From: Cheilinus undulatus
Taxonomy: Eukaryota; Chordata; Actinopteri; Labriformes; Labridae
Reading direction: 5' to 3'
Assembly (NCBI RefSeq): GCF_018320785.1
Contig: NC_054881.1
Coordinates: 18,476,275-18,540,274 of the forward strand
Length of the DNA stretch: 64,000 nucleotides
Shown: piece by piece, positions 57,291 to 64,000 of the stretch
How positions within the stretch are numbered: the stretch's first letter is position 1
Layout: every line of letters starts with the position of its first letter
Notes under the pieces: model-generated
What the model was told of the DNA's origin: nothing
Databases searched by the model: none
What the model saw: only the letters and a program-made list of their open reading frames with translations
Made by a program: the position numbers and the translations under genes

Positions 57291-58030
57291 TTGGCCACAC
57301 CTGTTAATTATTCAATTCAAGTGTTTTAATCAGACCTGTTGCCACAGGTGTATAAAATCAAGCACCTAGCCATTCAATCTCCATTCGGAAACATTTGTGA
57401 TACTACATGGGTAGTTCTGACTTTGAGCATGGTAATTATTGTTTACAATAAAACGGTTCCTGAAATTGCATTCCTACTGGATATTCAGGAGTGGTGCAAA
57501 GCACACTGACACTGGTCTGTGGCGTAGTGAAAACTTTTTCTGTAGAGTGATGAATCAAGCTTCTCTGTTCAGACAGGGATGTCCAGATTTGGAGGATGCC
57601 GGGAGAACGTTACTATCTGACTGCATGGCGCCATCTGTTGGGTGGAGGAGGGATAATGGTCTGGGGCTGTTTTTCAAGGTTTAGGCTAGGCCCCTTGTCT
57701 CTGGTGAAGGACAATCTTAATGCTTCAGCATACCAAGACACTTTGGACAATGCTATGCCTCCAACTTTGTGGCAACAGTTTGGGGAAGGTCTTTATCTAT
57801 TCCAACATGACTGTACCACAATTCACAGCTAGACTGGCTTGCACAGAGCCCTGTCTTCAACCCCATCCAACCTTTGGGATAAACTGGAATGGAGATTGTG
57901 GGCCAGACTTTTTCGTCCAACATCAGTGCCCGACCTCATAAATGCTCTACAGAATGAATGGGCACAAATTCCCACAAAAACATCTTAAGGAAAGCCTATG
58001 TTGACTGGTTTCATTCAGCATAATCAAATG
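57285..58030 (+). pseudogene. Tc1-type transposase pseudogene with a large internal deletion
   Basis: 5' end TTGGCCACACCTGTTAATTA, then a jump into the catalytic part: GVQSTLTLVCGVVKTF-like text, PGERYYLTAWRHLLGGGGIM, VWGCFS, and LPTLWQQFGEGLYLFQHDCTTIHS. The C-terminal part is frameshifted. Same lineage as 23985 and probably 21360. Inactive. Confidence 0.85.
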
Positions 58031-60060
58031 GGTGACGACCCATACAGTATAATGGATGTATAAGCATTGGGGGCCTTTCTGCTGCATATATTTTCCTCTT
58101 TTACTCAGAAAGTTGCTGGTATGACATGAAAACAGCACTCAAACGAAGCAGTCTTAATTTGGATGTGCTGAGCTGCGAAAACTAGTAGGTTGTGTGCTGA
58201 AGCAAGGTAGTAGCATGAGGTTAAATATGGTACATCAAGAGAACTATCAGTATTAAGTATGCAAACATAAAGTAACTTATTTTACCTACATTTTTCAACT
58301 TTGACTCTTGTCTACCACAGAGTTCAAACTCCGGTCCCATGAGTGCAAGTGATGTGTTTGTTTGACCGATCCAGTGGCCCCATCTGCCACCCAAGAAGAC
58401 TTTCTTGCTTCATATACTCCTTCACCTGTAAGTAAAAGGCAATGCATTTGCAGCCAAATGAAAACAATGCTCATGTTCTATTTATGTGCAAAGTAAATCT
58501 GGGGGGGAAAGAAGCCCTGCTTATCAGCACATAGCTTATCAATGGTGTAATATTACAATGGATGAAATGGATATTTGCATTAAAGTGAATGTTCCCATTC
58601 ATCATAATTTGTGACTACTTCATACTTGGCTAAATGTTCTTGTATGACGGCTGTTTGCATGGGTTTAAGCTCAGCTTAATCAGTCAAACTGTGGGGAAAG
58701 CAGAGGTTGATGCAGCTTGTGTTCAAACATGCAGGTTACCATAAATGCTGTAATCAGGAGGCACTGAGTGATTGTGTGATTGCTGGGGTTGTTGTTGTTA
58801 TTGTTGGCACCCTTTGGCTCCAGCTCTCCACTTCTTCCAGACCTGGATCTATATTTAGAGAGCAGGACTCTAATGTTAATGGGATGATAAATGAACTCAG
58901 CGAGGCCTAATTTCATGGGGCAGGAAATCGCTGGAGAAAAGCTGAACTGTAGAGGCTGTAATTATCCTCGGGGAGAGATCAGTCACAAACTGCAACACAG
59001 GAAATGGATGGATCATGATTCCTGCTCAAAGAACATGTTGTTCATTCAATCTTCCACACTGATACCACCTTCACGTGCCTGTGCCCTTTTGTGGGAGTTA
59101 GCCAGGGATGTTTTCTCTCTTTTTTTAAGGTGATATACTATTCAAATGACCTCATCTCATTCCTCTACTCTGGAGACATGGAGCCACACACTGCTGGTCA
59201 CTCACCACTGTTTCCTCTGCAGCTGCAGCCTCACTGCATGACGTACATGCATATATAATGTTATAAGAAAACAGTGTTTAGAGAGTGATATATTGTCTGG
59301 CCTGTTTCATGTTGTTCTTTTTCACCCTGTGAGATTCTTTTGCTCCGTGTGCTCCGACCTGCACGGTAATATATTGTCAGTTTGTTTTTGCGTGCACGTA
59401 CGAAGGAATGTGGAAATAAAAACCTGGTGGGGGAGAACAGGGCCGGTTGCTTATAAGGGTCTTTAATTTCGTCTGCTTTTACAGCTGTACCAGGCGATAT
59501 AAGCTTTCGATCAAATACTCTATGGTGCTGTGAAACAGCTTGAGGGAAATGTTGACAAATCATCCTGAAACTAAATTTGTAGCCTGGGAATTTTACCCTT
59601 AAATTACTACACCTCCTTCCTGTGGTTGTTCCCATACTTTAGTGATGTTCATATTTCCTTTTATCTTTAAAATACTTGCTTGAAGCTAAACTAACTGAAT
59701 GTAATCTGCTTCTACCTTAGGTTTATGATATTAAAATGACAGAAAATATAATGACAGATTTGCCCCAATTGATTGAAAACCAATTACTATTGATCGACTT
59801 AAAGCTAAAATACGAAATCCCCAAAACACATAACCTGTGGTCAGTTCTCTGGTGTCTTTGGCTGAGAGCAGCACCTGTGATTGCAGTTTTAATATCCTAT
59901 CAATAAGGAGGAAGCACATCTGTATTGTGAATAAAAGTAGTACCTTATCTTCATCACCACTGTTGCTCAGTCATCCTCCACTCAAAGCGGTCCTGGCAAG
60001 GTCCCTTAAACTTTGTTGTAAGTTCTTTTAGTGAAAAATAATATTTAAATCTGTGATGAA
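58031..60060. other. Gene-poor interval with one unique island
   Basis: 58850-59000 (GGCCTAATTTCATGGGGCAGG, GCTGTAATTATCCTCGGGG) is non-repetitive and could be a conserved regulatory element. No gene. Confidence 0.3.
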
Positions 60061-60074
60061 ACCAGCAAAGTTAA

Positions 60075-60415
60075 AGTAAGGCCAAAACCACTGCTGACCA
60101 GAAAGAACACAAAGACTCCTCTCACAAAATATTCTGTTGACTGATGAAACAAAAGTTGAACTTTTTGGGAGGTGTGTGTGTCCCCTTACATCTTAAGTAA
60201 AACAAACACAGCATTTCTTTCAAGAACAGTCAAATATGGGGGTGGTAGTGTGATGGTCTAGGGCTGTTTTGCTGCTTCAGGACCTGGACCATTTGCCGTA
60301 ATTGATAGAGCCTTGAATTCTCTTCTTTAGCAGAAAATTCTGAAGAATAATGTCTGGCCATCAATTTGTGACCTAACCTTGTAAAGTGAAGTCCAAACTT
60401 TGTGTCTTGGAACAC
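60075..60415 (+). pseudogene. Tc1-like transposase fragment
   Basis: LLTDETKVELFG, then TVKYGGGSVMV-stop-GCFAASGPGPFAVIDRALNS. Another Tc1 lineage; only the catalytic middle remains, with an in-frame stop. Confidence 0.75.
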
Positions 60416-60423
60416 TAGATGTG

Positions 60424-60545
60424 TTGGAATAAGGTTGCTGGAAACGTGAAAACCCTGAGATCTACGTGTGACTAAATTTTAGTTTTAAGCAGAAAGTTGT
60501 TTTCCTCTTTCCTAGCTTGGCTTTAATTGAGCACGGCAAATGTCT
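60424..60545 (+). repeat. Unassigned interspersed repeat, copy 2
   Basis: TTGGAATAAGGTTGCTGGAAAC ... TGTGACTAAATTT ... CTTGGCTTTAATTGAGC, partner of 52859-52990. Confidence 0.55.
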
Positions 60546-60611
60546 GAGCCCGGGACATTGCCTTTCCTAATGGGAATTACGCCACCCCCTAACACTATGA
60601 TATAAAATAAC

Positions 60612-61078
60612 CAGAGGTGTCAAGTAACTAAGTACAAATACTTCGTTACCTTGCATAAGAAGAAATTTTGGGTATCTATACTTTACTGGAGTAATTATTT
60701 TTCAGGCGACTTTTTACTTTACTCCTTACATTTTCATGCACTTATCTGCACTTTCTACTCCTTACATTTTAAAAATAGCCTCGTTACTGCTATTTAATTT
60801 AAGCTTGTTTTCATCCTGCTTGGCATCTTTCAAAAAAAAACAAAAAAAAACTATCCAATATCCTATGGAATTGGCCCCTGTGGCGGGGCCTAAGCTTATG
60901 TCCTTAATGGAATTTGTTTCCCCTTACTTTTACTTTTATACTTTAAGTAGTTTTGAAACCGGTACTTTTATACTTTTACTTGAATAAAAAGCTTGAGTTG
61001 ATACTTCAACTTCTACAGAAGTCTTTTAAAACCCTAGTATCTATACTTCTACCTGAGTAATGAATGTGAATACCTCTG
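60612..61078. mobile_element. hAT MITE with 8-bp target duplication
   Basis: Target duplication AAAATAAC at 60604-60611 and 61079-61086. Ends CAGAGGTGTC and (reverse complement) CAGAGGTATTC. The interior is rich in TACTTTTACTTT text. 467 bp, no coding. Confidence 0.85.
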
Positions 61079-61086
61079 AAAATAAC

Positions 61087-63001
61087 AGCAGTTCATCTCA
61101 GTACAGTCTGTTGTAAGCGGTGTCACTGTCTTCACTGAAAGTTAACAGCTAGCTACTTGCAGTTTTTGTTCATTGTGAGATAAATTTCCCAAATCCATGA
61201 GCCACAATGGCCTACAGGTCATTGAAAGCATCATAATGTAGAGATTTGTGCCAGAAAACAGTAAATTTAATCCCTAAATTAGGTCTCTCTGCTCTGGCAC
61301 AGAGCCAGGCAGATGCCCTCTGATCAGAAGTTTTTTTTTTTTTTAATTGTCGAGGATTGTATTCCTCGTGAGTGGCGTGGCTTCAGCTCATTCAAACAAC
61401 AAGCCCACACCACCCTAGAGCAGATTTTACGGCCGAATTTTTCATGATTTTGAAACTTTAGATGTTTTTCATGACTGAAGTTTGGCCTAGTTTTTCATAA
61501 CACAGTGGCCTGTCATACAACAAACCTCAAATATACAGATTTTGTATACCTTTACAGGGACTCTAAGCTCAAACTCACTTGGGTTGTGCAATAGGATAAT
61601 GATACAGAGCACACAAGATGTTTTTAAAAACACTTTTTCTTCTTCAGAAACAGTTGGCAAATGAGGCATAAAGTCCTTTTTATATTCTCAGAAACAAGAT
61701 AAACATCTTTTTGTAATGCTTTTGCATATTTTTATCCAACATTTAAATAACTTATCAGCAAAGGTGGTTGTTTTCCTCTTGGCCAGCAGAGGGAGCCATT
61801 CTTTGCCAGATGGCTGAGATCAAGTTTCTCCCCTAAAGTGTCAGTCTTATCTCTGCCAGCTTTTGTCAGTTGTGTGCAGCAGCTCTGCTCTCAGTGTTTA
61901 TGTGTGTTGCTGTGTAACCCTATCTGGTCCGGTTGGAGAGCTGTTTGGCCTTGTTATTCTCTGGAGTAAATATGAAAATAAAGCTTCACGCAGGAAAGCC
62001 CTAATTAGTCTGTCACTCCTAACTTACCGTTAACCCCCTCTCCCCCTCCAGCCCCTACTCACCCGCAGTATTTCCTCCCCCGTGTCAGAGTCGGTCAGGA
62101 GTGTCAGATTTAATCTGTTGCAGGGGTCGAGTGAGCCCCGGGGTGCGGGGAGAAACCCATCATTTTGAGTTGGTTTGTGTGTGCTTGTGTTTGTGCGTGT
62201 GATGGATAGAGCAGATAGAGGGAAGGATCGGGCTGAAGAGAAGGAAACAACCTGACAAATTCAATAAAATACCTCTGAAGAGTGCTTGCCACCTCTCCTG
62301 CTTCACTTCAGCTCACAGAATAAATATGAGTTTGTCTAAATCCACTCCGCAGAGCATTACCAATGTGTATAATTGTCTCATTTTTTCCGGATCGTTCTTC
62401 TGTTCTCTTGTTTCACAGAGTGAATCCAATTACAGGTGTCACCATCACTCACCGTGCTGCATGGAGTGGATGATGCAGGAGGCGAAAGATGCAGGGATGT
62501 GGACAGCCGATTGGTCGTTTGAGGGGTGATTGCATCGATTATCCGTGACACAGACTGACTGACAGTTTCCACCGCTCGCTCTTAAATGAGACTCCAAAAA
62601 AAGCTCAACTTAAAGTCTTTGTAGGAGGAAAGAGTTTATCTCAGAGTGGCGTCTATTGACCGTTTCTTGCTCTGAATGATGCTGAAAGTAGACACAGAAA
62701 ATTTGTCTGGGGTGTTTGAGGAGTTTGAAGAACAACATCTTTTTGAAAATGACATCAATCAACCAATGACTTTGCTCACTTCAACTTTCCTGCAATTCAA
62801 CATACTCTCTGTGCGTGTGCAGCGTTATGTTCATGCTGCACTTCTGCTCCAACCAACAGTGCACGCTGTGGCCTATGAAGTCTCTGAATTGTGCGGCACA
62901 GAACCATGAGATCAGAAGGGAATTGACGATCATGTGACTTTTATTTAAAATGGTTTTATAGCAGGATACCACAATGCAGTTTGAAATTGTCTTACAACTA
63001 C
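61087..63001. other. Gene-poor interval with unique islands
   Basis: 61960-62110 (AGCCCTAATTAGTCTGTCAC) and 62400-62550 (GATTGCATCGATTATCCGTG) are non-repetitive and may be conserved regulatory sequence. No exon supported. Confidence 0.3.
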
Positions 63002-63115
63002 AAACCCTAGTTCCAAAACAGTTGGTACACAGTGTAAAATGTCGATAAAACCAGAATACAGTAGTTTGCAAATCCATTTCAACCTTTACTCAACTGATTA
63101 TAGAAAAAAAATGTT
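63002..63115 (+). mobile_element. Abundant teleost DNA transposon remnant, 5' end, copy 2
   Basis: AAACCCTAGTTCCAAAACAG, then GCAAATCCATTTCAACCTTTACTCAACTG, same family as 38215-38960 but covering the terminus. Confidence 0.6.
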
Positions 63116-64000
63116 CTAATGCTCTTACTGAAGCTTTTTTTGTTGTTGTTTGGGGGAAATATGCACATGAAATTAATGTCTGCTAATCTGACATGCTTGT
63201 AAAATAATATCTTAGGTAACAAGGCACCTAAAAACAACAGATCATAATATAGAAGTTGCGAGCTGTAGCGGGACAATTTTTACATTAAAAATAAACTTAA
63301 AATAGGCTGCAGGCCAAAGTTTCACAACCAGATTTAACAATCACAGTGATCTTTTCACAGGTTACCTAAAGTAAAAAGAAGCAGATGAAAAACTAGCTAC
63401 AGTATGGAGAATCAACTGATCTAAAGCTTCTTATTCACAAAACTTCTAAATTGATTCAATTTCACATCCATCACTAATGACCCGGGCTGATGTGAGCCTT
63501 CAGAGAAACATCAGGAAACTCGATTTGTGGCTACATATCAATGTCCACAGTCCAGGAAACACTATAGCTCTCTGTTGAGTCCAGATATCCCTAAGTTAAG
63601 CAGATATTAGTCTTTTTTCTCTCATTTTTGCTCACTCCTCATTGAGTAGACAGACATGTTTTGCATGTGTGTCGCGCGCTGAAAGTGGCATTAGTGAAAA
63701 CCCCTATTGTGTGTAGCTCCACCTTTTTAGGATGGATGGGTAACATTGGCACCCCTACAAAAAAGTGAGGCCGTACAGGTCGTTTTTTAAAATTTTGGAA
63801 CACTTTCCAATCTTTGATATGTGGAAATGCAAAAAAAAAAAAAAAAAAAAAAAAAAATGCGTGCTGCACCATACCAAACTGAACCTGACTGCTCATTGGA
63901 AACAACCTATTTGGAGAAACCCAAGCAACTGAAGCATTTGAGATTGCAGAGGCTTCAGCGACTTTTAAATCAGACGTGTGAAAGCATCTTATTTTCCCAG
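63116..64000. other. Window end, no gene recognised
   Basis: Poly(A) tract at about 63831-63857 inside otherwise unique sequence. Nothing else identified. Confidence 0.3.

Overview
The window is vertebrate nuclear DNA, almost certainly from a teleost fish and probably a percomorph. Genes have GT-AG introns and vertebrate proteins. The background is AT-rich and full of typical fish mobile DNA: several Tc1 lineages, hAT and piggyBac MITEs, an L2 LINE, an RTE-like LINE and tRNA-derived SINEs. There is no prokaryotic gene organisation. All identifications come from reading the sequence; no database search was run.

Left part (1-16 kb). The last coding exon of ccdc152 (coiled-coil protein, + strand) lies at 4706-4843. 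A complete three-exon nim1k gene (AMPK-related Ser/Thr kinase, 434 aa, + strand) lies at 7594-13993. The pair matches the ccdc152-nim1k neighbourhood I recall from other vertebrates. The first 3.9 kb has no recognisable exon; it holds a hAT-like MITE, an AACTAAAA-rich repeat and an odd set of dispersed GGTCGCCCCACATGAT motifs.

Centre (16-26 kb). Two divergently transcribed gadd45 gamma-like genes face each other head to head: copy A on the - strand (17349-18035) and copy B on the + strand (24834-25474). Exons 2 and 3 of the two copies show no difference that I could find. They lie in a roughly 1.02 kb inverted repeat (16772-17792 and 25031-26048). First exons, promoters and N-termini are clearly different. 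This mosaic of diverged 5' halves and homogenised 3' halves is the most striking structure in the window and points to gene conversion between inverted paralogues. The 7.2 kb spacer holds both promoters, a Sox-motif cluster, an octamer, a MEF2-type site, a TTTTACGCA repeat and a patch of transposon debris (21.3-24.3 kb).

Right part (26-64 kb). No host gene could be supported. It is a gene-poor stretch with old transposons and several unique, non-repetitive islands rich in homeodomain-like TAAT motifs that could be conserved regulatory elements. Its most informative transposon structure is at 34.9-36.1 kb: a hAT element with a perfect 8-bp target duplication sits inside an older fragment resembling a RecQ-type helicase, just before the Walker A motif. 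Two more decayed copies of that helicase-like exon occur at 40.5 and 56.9 kb.
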